From Candidatus Gastranaerophilales bacterium (lineage in GTDB: Bacteria; Cyanobacteriota; Vampirovibrionia; Gastranaerophilales; Gastranaerophilaceae): a stretch of DNA of 50,925 nucleotides. The stretch covers positions 1 to 50,925 of the forward strand of contig CALVAN010000014.1 in assembly GCA_944325555.1 (NCBI GenBank), written 5' to 3'. The translations under genes and the position numbers were made by a program. The notes beneath the pieces were generated by a model. That model did no database searches. It saw nothing but the letters and a program-made list of their open reading frames with translations, and had not been told where the DNA came from. Below are positions 1 to 7,834 of this stretch, piece by piece; the stretch's first letter is position 1; each line of letters opens with the position of its first letter.

Positions 1-20
1 ACGATTAAGTATCGTTTTTT
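1..20 (+). terminator. Rho-independent terminator of an upstream gene (partial)
   Basis: The first bases form ACGAT-TAAGT-ATCGT followed by five or more T. The stem may continue to the left of the window. It closes an unseen upstream plus-strand transcript, so the next genes start a new unit. Confidence 0.6.
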
Positions 21-27
21 AGAGGCA

Positions 28-81
28 GGCAAAGGAAAAATGTAATTTTTCCGTGCCGTATTCTGACCTTGTCGGGGTCAG
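28..81. other. Two consecutive hairpins, function unknown
   Basis: Positions 28-57 pair as GGCA/TGCC closing GGAAAAA/TTTTTCC around a TGTAA loop. Positions 63-81 pair as CTGACC/GGTCAG around seven bases. They lie between the terminator at 1-20 and the promoter at 104-132, so they are not part of the leader of the downstream gene as I read the promoter. They could be the end of a small RNA or a regulatory palindrome. Confidence 0.3.
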
Positions 82-103
82 TTGACTATATGAAAATAAA
101 TTT

Positions 104-132
104 TTGACAACGCTTTTTGTCTAAAATACAAT
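104..132 (+). promoter_or_regulatory. Sigma-70-type promoter for the DUF177-rpmF operon
   Basis: TTGACA at 104-109, a 17-base spacer, then TACAAT at 127-132. This is a near-perfect housekeeping promoter. Its -10 box ends nine bases before the ATG at 142, and no ribosome binding site lies between, so the mRNA should be leaderless or have about three leader bases. Confidence 0.75.
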
Positions 133-141
133 AAAAAAACT

Positions 142-651
142 ATGAATATTTCTATTGATGACATAAAAAATTCTAAAGACCATTCACTGAAAATTAACTT
201 TGAAAACACTGTAAAAGATCTTGCTACGGACGGATCAGTTGTTGCTGAATTGATTTTTAGTGCATTTGGTTCTTATATTCAAGTAACAGGAAAAATTGTT
301 GCAAATGTTAAGCTTGTTTGCGACAGATGTTTAAAAGATTTTATAAAAAAAATAGAAGTTGATGTGGACGAAACTTATATACTCGGAAGCGTAAAATCCG
401 CCAAAGAAGCGCATTCCGGGCAAGAAATTGAACTCAAGGACGGCGATTTTATCACTGAACTTCAAGGTCAGGATTACATAGATGTTGATGATTTAATTTA
501 TCAATCTGTAACATTAAACATTCCAAATCCGTCTGTTTGTGATATAAATTGTAATGGAAGCCCTGAAATGGAAAAATATTTAAAAAAGGAAATTTCAGAT
601 CCCCGTTTGGAAGTATTTAAAAATTTAAAGATAAAAAAAGAAGGAAAATAG
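142..651 (+). CDS. DUF177 / YceD family protein (23S rRNA accumulation protein)
   Basis: 169 residues, the usual size for the family. YceD-type proteins help 23S rRNA accumulation and are almost always encoded directly upstream of rpmF, as here (two-base gap). A CDRC pair near residue 60 (VCDRCLKDF) and a later C-x3-C pair (CDINC) are the cysteine positions typical of DUF177, followed by the family's acidic DDL segment and a C-terminal DPRLEVFKNL end. The start is chosen because a consensus promoter ends nine bases upstream and no other start is available. It is the first gene of the lipid/ribosome block. The function is known only from homologues. Confidence 0.85.
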   Translation: MNISIDDIKNSKDHSLKINFENTVKDLATDGSVVAELIFSAFGSYIQVTGKIVANVKLVCDRCLKDFIKKIEVDVDETYILGSVKSAKEAHSGQEIELKDGDFITELQGQDYIDVDDLIYQSVTLNIPNPSVCDINCNGSPEMEKYLKKEISDPRLEVFKNLKIKKEGK

Positions 652-653
652 AA

Positions 654-1064
654 ATGGCAGTACCAAAGAAAAGAACAGGTGCTTCGGCACAGGGACACAG
701 AAGATCAAACTGGAAAGCAACAGTACCCGAAACTACTACCTGCCCTAACTGCGGCGAATTAGTTTTGACTCACACTGTTTGCACAGCTTGCGGACAATAT
801 AAAGGCAAAGTTGTTTCAAGAAAAGCAGAAGGCTTTGTAGAAGATGCAGCTGTTGCTGCTCCTAAAAAGGCAACAAAAACAACTAAAAAAGCTCCTGCTA
901 AGAAAACTAAAAAAGCAGAGGCTGCTGAAGAAGTTAAAGCAGAAGAAACTAAAGTTGAAGAAGTAAAGGCTGAAGAAACAACTTCTACAGAATCTGAAGC
1001 TCAAGCTTCTCAAGAAGAAGCTAAAGCTGAAGAAAAATCAGAAGAAAAACCTTCTGAAGAATAG
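654..1064 (+). CDS. rpmF: 50S ribosomal protein L32 (bL32) with a long charged C-terminal tail
   Basis: Residues 1 to about 60 are a normal bL32: start MAVPKKRTGASAQGHRRSNW and a zinc ribbon with Cys30, Cys33, Cys43 and Cys46 (CPNC...CTAC). bL32 usually ends near residue 60. Here the frame continues to 136 residues with a low-complexity tail, first lysine/alanine/threonine-rich (KKATKTTKKAPAKK), then glutamate-rich with repeats of VKAEET/KVEE. GAAGGA upstream of the ATG, inside the end of DUF177, serves as ribosome binding site. The tail is in frame with no stop and lies before a strong hairpin, so it is not read-through into another gene. The identity is certain; the role of the tail is unknown. 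Confidence 0.96.
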   Translation: MAVPKKRTGASAQGHRRSNWKATVPETTTCPNCGELVLTHTVCTACGQYKGKVVSRKAEGFVEDAAVAAPKKATKTTKKAPAKKTKKAEAAEEVKAEETKVEEVKAEETTSTESEAQASQEEAKAEEKSEEKPSEE

Positions 1065-1071
1065 TTATTGA

Positions 1072-1102
1072 ACCTTAACCGCTGTATTACAGCGGTTAAG
1101 GT
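1072..1102 (+). terminator. Strong 13-bp hairpin after rpmF
   Basis: ACCTTAACCGCTG and its exact reverse complement enclose TATTA. It is followed by an A/T-rich stretch rather than a true T-run, so it may be a partial terminator, an mRNA-stabilising 3' end or a processing site between rpmF and plsX, which otherwise look like one unit. Confidence 0.55.
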
Positions 1103-1144
1103 ATTAATAAAAATGTCGGAAGTTTGTAGGGAGAAGAGTTTTAT

Positions 1145-2197
1145 ATGACAAGAATAGCTATTGATGCAATGGGCGGAGATAATGCACCTGATGAAATAGT
1201 CAAGGGCGCTTTGTGGGCTGCCTCTGATTATAATGTCGCAATTGAGCTTGTCGGCAAAGAAGACGAGATTCAAAGAGTTATCAATGACGTAAAACAAAAC
1301 GGCATCAAAACCAATAATATTAATGCTCCCAAACAAAAGATTGTAGTAGATGTTGACAAGCTGGATATAAAAATAACTCCCGCATCAGAAGTTATTGAAA
1401 TGGGAGAAGCTCCCGGTCAGGCTATAAGAAAGAAAAAAGATTCTTCAATCGTTCTTGCCGTAAAAGCTGTAGCCACAGGCAGTTCACAGGCTGTTGTTGC
1501 AGCAGGCTCAACAGGTGCGGCAATGGCATCCAGTTTATTCGGCTTAGGCCGTTTACCCGGGATTGAAAGACCTGCTATTGCTACAACTTTACCGACGATG
1601 AAAAAGCCTGTTGTACTTATTGACTCAGGTGCTAACAGCAATTGTACACCTGAGATGCTTTATCAGTTTGCTATTATGGGCTCTGCTTTTTCTAAAAATG
1701 TTCTCGGCAGCGAAAACCCCAGAATAGGTGTTTTGAATATCGGTGAAGAAGCAGGCAAGGGGAATGAACTTGCTCAGGCTGCTTACAAACTGCTTGAAGA
1801 AAACAAAGACGGATTGAATTTTATAGGCAATGTCGAGGGCAAAGAAATTTTCTTGGGCGATTGCGATGTTGTTGTTTGCGACGGTTTTGTAGGAAACGTT
1901 GCGTTAAAGAGCATCGAGGGTGCGTCTTCAATGCTGTTTAAAATGATAATGCAGGAATTTAAACGTGATCCGATATCAATGGTTATCGGGCTTCTTGCAA
2001 AATCGGCAATGAAAAGAATTTTTAAAAGAGTTAATTACGAAGAATTTGGCGGTGCTTTGCTTTTAGGCGTTAAGGGAATAACCGTTATATCTCACGGAAG
2101 AAGCATGGCTTATGCGATAAAAAATGCGGTAAGAGTAGCAAAAGAAGCCGTTGAATCGGAAGTAAACAAAAAAATATCAGAATTTTACGAGGGATAG
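1145..2197 (+). CDS. plsX: Phosphate acyltransferase PlsX
   Basis: PlsX makes acyl-phosphate from acyl-ACP and phosphate, the first step towards phosphatidic acid through PlsY. 350 residues, a little longer than the typical 320-345. It opens with the family signature IAIDAMGGDNAPDEIVKGA and contains AGSTGAAMASS and DSGANSNC. GGGAGAAG precedes the ATG. Its place between rpmF and fabH is the widely conserved bacterial order. A cytoplasmic, membrane-associated enzyme that links the fatty acid genes downstream to phospholipid synthesis. Confidence 0.96.
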   Translation: MTRIAIDAMGGDNAPDEIVKGALWAASDYNVAIELVGKEDEIQRVINDVKQNGIKTNNINAPKQKIVVDVDKLDIKITPASEVIEMGEAPGQAIRKKKDSSIVLAVKAVATGSSQAVVAAGSTGAAMASSLFGLGRLPGIERPAIATTLPTMKKPVVLIDSGANSNCTPEMLYQFAIMGSAFSKNVLGSENPRIGVLNIGEEAGKGNELAQAAYKLLEENKDGLNFIGNVEGKEIFLGDCDVVVCDGFVGNVALKSIEGASSMLFKMIMQEFKRDPISMVIGLLAKSAMKRIFKRVNYEEFGGALLLGVKGITVISHGRSMAYAIKNAVRVAKEAVESEVNKKISEFYEG

Positions 2198-2202
2198 TTT
2201 TT

Positions 2203-3210
2203 ATGTCATTAAATTTAATTCCTGTAATGATTGCAGGCGTAGGTTACGGTGTACCGGATACAGTAATAACAAACGACGACTTAACAAAACTTGTTGATAC
2301 AAGCGATGAGTGGATTACAACAAGAACTGGCATCAAAGAACGTCGTGTAGTTTCGGGGGAAGAAAATGCTGTGACCCTCGGCATAAAGGCTGCCAAAAAT
2401 GCATTGGAAAAGGCTAAAATGGATCCGATGGATATCGATATGATTATTGCGGCAGCTTCAGTTCCCGCTCATCCATATCCTTCCACGGCATGTGAAATTC
2501 AGGCTGCAATAGGTGCGGATAATGCTGCTGCTTATGACATTACCGCTGCTTGTACAGGCATGATTTATGCGATGAATATTGCAAAAGCCTTTATTTCTTC
2601 AGGAATTTATAAGAATGTTCTTCTTGTCGCAACGGATGCAAACTCTAAGTTTATTGACTGGTATGACAGAACAAGCTGCGTACTTTTCGGCGACGGAGCC
2701 GGTGCACTGGTTATGAAAGAATCCGTTGACGGCGTGGATGACATCATTGCGATGGATATGCATTCAAACGGAAAAGACGGTGATTTTATCAAAATGCCAA
2801 TGAATGGTGAAAACTGTCCTTTGGTTGAGCCGTGTGCACCTCAAAAACAAAAAATCGTTATGAACGGTCGTGAGGTATACAAATTTGTTGTCACAACCAT
2901 GCCGGAATCTATCAGCAATTGTTTGGAAAAAGCAGGCTTGACTCCTGATGATGTTGATTACTTGATTCCGCATCAGGCAAACTACAGAATTATTGAAGCA
3001 ATGGCTTCCAGATTGAACTACAGCGATGACAAAATTATCGTTAACCTTCAAAAATACGGCAACACTTCTGCTGCTTCTATCCCTATTGCTATGGCAGAGG
3101 GTATTGAAGAAGGCAAAATAAAACTGCCCTGCAAAGCTATCTTGAGTGGTTTCGGTGCAGGTCTAACCTGGGGAACAGTAATTGTAAGACTCAGAGAGGG
3201 CATTGCTTAG
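2203..3210 (+). CDS. fabH: Beta-ketoacyl-ACP synthase III (FabH)
   Basis: FabH condenses acetyl-CoA (or another short starter) with malonyl-ACP to begin fatty acid synthesis. 335 residues, normal length. The catalytic triad is visible: Cys117 in DITAACTGM, His in PHQANYRI and Asn in NTSAAS. The N-terminal RTGIKERR segment is the usual CoA-binding region. The start is five bases after plsX, in the same operon. I see no sign that it is specialised for the neighbouring aryl-polyene cluster, though a role in starter supply cannot be excluded. Confidence 0.96.
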   Translation: MSLNLIPVMIAGVGYGVPDTVITNDDLTKLVDTSDEWITTRTGIKERRVVSGEENAVTLGIKAAKNALEKAKMDPMDIDMIIAAASVPAHPYPSTACEIQAAIGADNAAAYDITAACTGMIYAMNIAKAFISSGIYKNVLLVATDANSKFIDWYDRTSCVLFGDGAGALVMKESVDGVDDIIAMDMHSNGKDGDFIKMPMNGENCPLVEPCAPQKQKIVMNGREVYKFVVTTMPESISNCLEKAGLTPDDVDYLIPHQANYRIIEAMASRLNYSDDKIIVNLQKYGNTSAASIPIAMAEGIEEGKIKLPCKAILSGFGAGLTWGTVIVRLREGIA

Positions 3211-3222
3211 TAAAGGCTCAAT

Positions 3223-3456
3223 ATGGATAAAAAAACAGAACTAAAAGTTAACAACCTTATTCAATTAAGAACAGTGCTTACAAATACATTAATTGTATTG
3301 ATAGGGGGGACAGTTGGGCTTCTTTTTGTTGAAGCAAGCGTTTTAAAATACATATTATTGATATTGGGTTGTTTCTATATTCTTTTGTTTATTGCTAATT
3401 TGAGTAATACAATAAGAGAGGTTAATGGTATTTTATATGGAGAGGAGGACAAATAA
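3223..3456 (+). CDS. Small membrane protein with two helices, unknown function
   Basis: 77 residues starting MDKKTELKVNN. Two hydrophobic stretches follow (roughly residues 20-40 and 43-60) with a short turn between, then a charged tail. The gene sits 12 bases after fabH and is followed after three bases by another tiny membrane protein, so it belongs to the lipid operon. I do not recognise a family. It may be a local membrane scaffold or a lineage-specific protein. Confidence 0.65.
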   Translation: MDKKTELKVNNLIQLRTVLTNTLIVLIGGTVGLLFVEASVLKYILLILGCFYILLFIANLSNTIREVNGILYGEEDK

Positions 3457-3459
3457 AAA

Positions 3460-3564
3460 ATGTTAGATATAATATTTGCAGTGATAATAGGACTGTTAGG
3501 TTTGTCCGCAGGGTTTATTTTTCTTAAAAATACCAATATGGATAAAAAAACAGCAAAAAAATAA
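3460..3564 (+). CDS. Very small single-helix membrane protein (34 residues)
   Basis: ATG at 3460 gives MLDIIFAVIIGLLGLSAGFI and then a basic tail ending in KKTAKK, with a stop at 3562-3564. One transmembrane helix is predicted by eye. The best Shine-Dalgarno sequence in the window, GGAGAGGAGG at 3439-3448, stands 11 bases before the start, which argues that this short frame is translated. It follows the 77-residue membrane protein by three bases. The function is unknown. Confidence 0.6.
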   Translation: MLDIIFAVIIGLLGLSAGFIFLKNTNMDKKTAKK

Positions 3565-3620
3565 ATATTTTATCAAAATGATTTAATACAATAAAAATTA
3601 ATTAAGGAGACATATATAAG

Positions 3621-4565
3621 ATGGGAAAAGTTGCATTCGTATTCCCCGGTCAGGGCTCACAGTCTGTAGGCATGGGAAAATCTTTGTATGATTGCAGTGC
3701 TGCTGCAAAAGAAATTTTTGAAAAAGCAGATGAGGTTCTTGGAAGAAACATTTCTAAAATGTGTTTTGAAGGACCGGAAGAAGATTTGAAACAAACAATT
3801 AACACCCAGCCGGCAATCCTTGTAACATCAATTGCCGCATTGGAAGCTTTAAGAGAAAAAACAGATATAAAACCTGACTATGTTGCAGGTCACTCATTGG
3901 GCGAATACGGCGCATACTACGCAGCAGGTGTGGTTGATTTTGCTACGGCAATGAAATTAATCGACAAACGTGCAACTGAAATGAATAATGCGGCTGAAGC
4001 AACCAAAGGTGCAATGACTGCCGTAATCGGTATGGATAAAGAAAAAATCGTTGATATTATAAGCAGAATCGACGGTATTGTGTCTGTTGCAAACTACAAC
4101 TCTCCTGCGCAAATCGTTATTACCGGTGAGGTACAGGCAGTAGAAAAAGCCAATGAAGCATTAAAAGAAGCCGGAGCAAAAAGAGTTATCCCTCTGCCTG
4201 TTTCCGGAGGTTTCCATTCTGCTTTAATGAATACGGCAAGCGTTAAGTTCTCTGAAATATTGGATGATTGCGATATCAAAGATGCTAAAATCCCCGTATT
4301 TACAAACGTTGACGCAGAACCGACAACAAGCGCAATAAGATTCAAATCAAAAATGACTGCTCAGATTTATTCTTCCGTAATGTGGACACAGACAGTTGAA
4401 AAAATGGTTCAAGACGGCGTGGATACTATTGTGGAAATCGGCCCCGGCAAGGTGCTTGCTGGCTTGTGCAAAAAAATTAATCCGTCATTGAATGTTCTAA
4501 ACGTGTATGATGAAGAATCTTTGAATGCGGCCGCACAGGCATTAAGCACGGTTGCAAGCGTTTAA
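3621..4565 (+). CDS. fabD: Malonyl-CoA:ACP transacylase (FabD)
   Basis: Transfers malonyl from CoA to acyl carrier protein, supplying extender units for fatty acids and probably for the polyene pathway next door. 314 residues, standard. Visible features: the N-terminal FPGQGSQSVGMG, nucleophile Ser92 in GHSLGEYG, and His199 in VSGGFHSALM. AAGGAGA stands about nine bases before the ATG. It is separated from the preceding tiny gene by 56 bases. The cluster at 5.9-19.7 kb carries no malonyltransferase of its own, so sharing FabD is likely. Confidence 0.96.
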   Translation: MGKVAFVFPGQGSQSVGMGKSLYDCSAAAKEIFEKADEVLGRNISKMCFEGPEEDLKQTINTQPAILVTSIAALEALREKTDIKPDYVAGHSLGEYGAYYAAGVVDFATAMKLIDKRATEMNNAAEATKGAMTAVIGMDKEKIVDIISRIDGIVSVANYNSPAQIVITGEVQAVEKANEALKEAGAKRVIPLPVSGGFHSALMNTASVKFSEILDDCDIKDAKIPVFTNVDAEPTTSAIRFKSKMTAQIYSSVMWTQTVEKMVQDGVDTIVEIGPGKVLAGLCKKINPSLNVLNVYDEESLNAAAQALSTVASV

Positions 4566-4581
4566 ACAGGGGAGAATTGTT

Positions 4582-5049
4582 TTGTACTCATATTCAATTA
4601 ACTGGTTCGCAAAAATAATCACATTCTTTGTTTTTATTGTCTTTTTGATCGTTCCTGCGGGATTGCTCTTTCAGACAATAAGCGAGCAAAATAGGATATT
4701 GCTGGTTTTGGATTTTATTCTCTTGGCTTTTCTTATATATTTGATAAGAACTTTTATTGTGCTTTGGCGTGAAAAATTTAAACGAATAACAGTGGACCAT
4801 GACAATAAATGCTTTTATCTTGTTGATAAGAAAAACATGATGCTAGAAATCCCCTTTGGTGCCGTATCCTGCGTGGAAGTGAGAAGAGGAGAAATAGTCA
4901 GAGGGATAGTTCTCGGGCAGATTAGCCTTCATACTGATAACGGAACTGTTTACAGATTGTCGGTTTCCGGGATTGATACCTTTGTTCACTCGATATCAAA
5001 AGATTTGACGCTTGATTTTAGGGAAAATATATTTTTCTTGCCAAAATAG
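4582..5049 (+). CDS. Membrane protein with two helices and a beta-rich C-terminal domain, unknown
   Basis: The protein begins with a short polar segment, then two transmembrane helices and a soluble C-terminal half of about 100 residues (FKRITVDHDNKCFYLVDKK...) that looks beta-rich, similar in outline to bacterial PH-like domains. The frame could start at a TTG at 4552 inside fabD, but GGGGAG at 4569-4574 stands seven bases before the TTG at 4582, which I prefer (155 residues). It lies between fabD and fabG in the lipid operon. No family recognised with confidence. Confidence 0.6.
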   Translation: MYSYSINWFAKIITFFVFIVFLIVPAGLLFQTISEQNRILLVLDFILLAFLIYLIRTFIVLWREKFKRITVDHDNKCFYLVDKKNMMLEIPFGAVSCVEVRRGEIVRGIVLGQISLHTDNGTVYRLSVSGIDTFVHSISKDLTLDFRENIFFLPK

Positions 5050-5072
5050 TATGTAATAAAATAGGAGAAAAT

Positions 5073-5801
5073 ATGATGGAAAAAAAAGTTGCACTTGTTA
5101 CAGGCGCCTCAAGAGGTATCGGCAAAGCCTGCGCTATAGAACTTGCTAAAGCCGGTTATGACGTTGCCGTAAGCTACGCTGGCAACGAAGAAGCAGCTAA
5201 CAAAACCGTTGCGGAATTAAAAGACCTCGGCGTAAATGCTAAAGCTTACAAGTTTGACGTTTCGGACAAAGAAGCCTGCGCAAAGGCAGTTGAAGAAGTT
5301 CTTGCTGATTTCGGCAAACTTGATGTACTTGTAAACAATGCAGGTATTACACGTGACGGCTTGTTTATGCGAATGAGTGCTGAAAACTGGGAAGCTGTTA
5401 TCAACACAAACCTCAGCAGTGCTTTTTATATGACAAGTCCCGCAATCAAAACAATGATTAAACAAAGAAGCGGCTGTATCATAAATATGTCAAGCATAGT
5501 AGGCGTTATGGGCAACGCAGGTCAGGCAAACTATTCAGCTGCAAAAGCCGGTCTTATCGGCTTTACAAAATCGCTTGCCAAAGAACTCGGTTCACGCAAC
5601 ATCAGGGTTAACGCAATAGCTCCCGGCTTTATCCAAACAGATATGACAAAGGATTTGGATACGGAAAAAATTGCTGAACACATTCCTTTAAAACGTCTTG
5701 GTCAGCCGGAAGATATAGCAAAGGCAGTAAGATTTCTTGCTGAAGATGCACCTTACATAACAGGTCAGGTTCTCGGTGTTGACGGCGGTCTGGTTGTATA
5801 G
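5073..5801 (+). CDS. fabG: 3-oxoacyl-ACP reductase FabG
   Basis: NADPH-dependent reduction of 3-ketoacyl-ACP in fatty acid synthesis. 242 residues. A short-chain dehydrogenase with TGASRGIGKA nucleotide-binding loop, NNAG, the catalytic Ser of NMSSIVG and the Tyr-x3-Lys pair in YSAAKAG. It ends in the typical GQVLGVDGGLVV. There are two adjacent ATG codons. AGGAGA at 5063-5068 is four bases from the first and seven from the second (5076), so the true start may be 5076. It is the last gene of the operon. The acpP and fabF genes that normally follow are absent here. Confidence 0.95.
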   Translation: MMEKKVALVTGASRGIGKACAIELAKAGYDVAVSYAGNEEAANKTVAELKDLGVNAKAYKFDVSDKEACAKAVEEVLADFGKLDVLVNNAGITRDGLFMRMSAENWEAVINTNLSSAFYMTSPAIKTMIKQRSGCIINMSSIVGVMGNAGQANYSAAKAGLIGFTKSLAKELGSRNIRVNAIAPGFIQTDMTKDLDTEKIAEHIPLKRLGQPEDIAKAVRFLAEDAPYITGQVLGVDGGLVV

Positions 5802-5822
5802 TTTCATATGAACATTTAAGCT

Positions 5823-5856
5823 AAAAAAGACTCCATAATTTTTGGGGTCTTTTTTT
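5823..5856. terminator. Bidirectional terminator between fabG and the polyene cluster
   Basis: AAAAAAGACTCC and GGGGTCTTTTTTT pair, with one G-T wobble, around a nine-base loop. A-runs and T-runs on both sides make it work for fabG on the plus strand and for the ketosynthase gene ending at 5867 on the minus strand. Confidence 0.85.
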
Positions 5857-5866
5857 ATAAATAATT

Positions 5867-7093
5867 TTAATCAATCTTTTTAAAAATCAAAGAGGTGTTG
5901 ATTCCGCCAAAGGCAAAGTTATTTGACATTACAATATTCGTACCGATTTCTCGTCCTTCTTTCATAATGTAATCAAGCTTCGCACAATCATCGTCAACAT
6001 TTTCAAGATTTAGTGTCGGACAGAACCAGCCTTTGTTCATCATTTCAATTGATAAAATAGCTTCTATTGCTCCGCAGGCACCTAAAGTGTGCCCTGTGTA
6101 ACTTTTTATTGAACTGATAGGTACTTTTCTGTTAAATACTTCATAAGTCGCAATACTTTCAGCAATATCTCCGTTGTGTGTTGCTGTGCCGTGGGCGTTT
6201 ATATAACCTATTTCCTCGGGGGAAATTTGTGCATCTTTAAGCGCTCTTTTTAGTGCACTGCCCATTGTTTCGTGGTTCGGATTTGTTATGTGCGTTCCGT
6301 CCGTTGTTGTTCCGAAACCTATAACCTCTGCGTAAATTTTTGCGCCTCGTTTTTTTGCGTGCTCATATTCTTCAAGAATCAGCGTGCCTGCACCTTCTCC
6401 TATAACCAAACCGTCACGGTCTTTGTCAAACGGTCGGGGGGTAAGTTCGGGGGAAGCATTTTGCTGGCTTGTTGCATATAATGTGTCAAAAACTGCAATT
6501 TGCGAGGGGTGTAGTTCTTCTGCTCCGCCCGCTATCATAACTGTTTCGTATCCGTTTTTTATTGTTTCATACGCAAAACCGATTCCCATTGAGCCTGAAG
6601 TGCAGGCAGTTGAGGACGGAATAAGCCTGCCTTTGGTTTTAAAATAAAGAGAGATGTTTACACTCGTTGTCTGGGGCATCATTTTTATGTAAGAGCCGGA
6701 GTTTATACCTTTGACCTTTTTTTCTGCTTCCATTGTGTAAAAATCAATGATAGACTCTAAAGACCCTGATGAAGATCCGTAACTTACTCCTGTGTTTTCC
6801 GAAGCAATAATTTCATTCCCGAGAAGCCCTGCATCTTCTAAGGCCTGTTCTGTTACAACAGTGCTCATAAGTGCAACACGCCCCATTGTTCTTGTTACTT
6901 TTCTGTTGAAATGCTCCGGAATGACAAATCCCTGTACTCTTGAACAAAGTTTTGCGTTAAGGTGCTGGTATATTTCATATGCCGGCTCATATTCAATGCA
7001 GTTGTGCAGATGCATAAGCCTTGAATAAGCCCCTTTAAGACTGCAACCAAGCGGGCTTGCCAGTGCCATACCCGTAACAACAACTCTTTTCAC
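5867..7093 (-). CDS. Beta-ketoacyl-ACP synthase of the aryl-polyene type (ApeR-like)
   Basis: 408 residues, an elongating ketosynthase of the FabF family. The active site is intact: Cys164 in STACTSGS, His301 in NAHGTATHNGD and His335 in SYTGHTLGA, plus the C-terminal NNFAFGG loop. In studied aryl-polyene clusters a homodimeric ketosynthase of this kind extends the polyene alongside an ApeO/ApeC pair. It overlaps the ketoreductase gene by four bases, and the two are translationally coupled. As no fabF lies after fabG, a role in ordinary fatty acid synthesis cannot be ruled out from sequence alone, but its position in this cluster favours the polyene role. Confidence 0.85.
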   Translation of the reverse strand: MKRVVVTGMALASPLGCSLKGAYSRLMHLHNCIEYEPAYEIYQHLNAKLCSRVQGFVIPEHFNRKVTRTMGRVALMSTVVTEQALEDAGLLGNEIIASENTGVSYGSSSGSLESIIDFYTMEAEKKVKGINSGSYIKMMPQTTSVNISLYFKTKGRLIPSSTACTSGSMGIGFAYETIKNGYETVMIAGGAEELHPSQIAVFDTLYATSQQNASPELTPRPFDKDRDGLVIGEGAGTLILEEYEHAKKRGAKIYAEVIGFGTTTDGTHITNPNHETMGSALKRALKDAQISPEEIGYINAHGTATHNGDIAESIATYEVFNRKVPISSIKSYTGHTLGACGAIEAILSIEMMNKGWFCPTLNLENVDDDCAKLDYIMKEGREIGTNIVMSNNFAFGGINTSLIFKKID

Positions 7094-7818
7094 GAGTAAA
7101 GTCCCCCGTTAACTGATATAACCTGCCCCGTTATGTAAGAAGCATCTTCGCTCATAAGATAGTTGATAAGACTTGCAACCTCTTTGCAGGTACCCATACG
7201 CCTCATGGGTATAAGCTTTTTAACTTCATCTTGCGGCAGGTCTTTTGTCATGTCGGATTCTATAACCCCCGGTGCAACACAGTTTACGGTAATACCTCGT
7301 TTTGCAAGCTCAAGGCTGAGCGCTTTTGTTGCTCCTATAATGCCGGCTTTAGATGCACTGTAGTTTACCTGACCTCTGTTTCCTCTAAGACCTGAGATAG
7401 ATGAAAGAGTAACAATGCGACCTTTTATCTTTTTTTCAATCATCGGCATGATTACCGGTTTTAAGACATTATAAAAACTGCCGAGGTTTGTGCCGATAAC
7501 ATCGTCCCACTCTGTTTCTGTCATAATCGGAAACACGTTATCTCTTGCAATACCGGCATTCAGTACTACTCCAAAATATACACCGTTTTGGTCAATATCA
7601 TTTTTTATTGTTTCAAAACATTTTTTACGGTCTTTTACGTCAAATTGAAGAATCCTTGCATTTTGTCCGAGGTCTTGAATCTGTGTTTGAAGTTCCTGTG
7701 CTTTTTCAATGTTGTTGCGGCAATGCAGTACAATATCATATCCGTTTTCGGCAAGGTATAGTGCTATTGCTTTGCCGATGCCTCTGGATGAGCCTGTTAC
7801 AAGTATTTCTTTACCCAT
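7090..7818 (-). CDS. 3-ketoacyl-ACP reductase of the polyene cluster (ApeQ-like)
   Basis: 242 residues, short-chain dehydrogenase. It has TGSSRGIGKA, NAGIARD, Ser in LSSISGLRG and the Tyr/Lys pair in YSASKAG, and ends with GQVISVNGGLYS. It is clearly a FabG paralogue of the housekeeping copy at 5073 but distinct in sequence. In an aryl-polyene pathway it would reduce each 3-keto intermediate before dehydration. The gene lies between two ketosynthase genes on the same strand, with a 16-base gap upstream and a four-base overlap downstream. Confidence 0.88.
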   Translation of the reverse strand: MGKEILVTGSSRGIGKAIALYLAENGYDIVLHCRNNIEKAQELQTQIQDLGQNARILQFDVKDRKKCFETIKNDIDQNGVYFGVVLNAGIARDNVFPIMTETEWDDVIGTNLGSFYNVLKPVIMPMIEKKIKGRIVTLSSISGLRGNRGQVNYSASKAGIIGATKALSLELAKRGITVNCVAPGVIESDMTKDLPQDEVKKLIPMRRMGTCKEVASLINYLMSEDASYITGQVISVNGGLYS

Positions 7819-7834
7819 TTATTTCTCCCGTAGT

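Noticed and set aside
4552-4581. Ten-codon N-terminal extension of the membrane protein gene into the end of fabD
   Set aside because: It starts at a TTG inside fabD without a ribosome binding site, while GGGGAG stands seven bases before the TTG at 4582.
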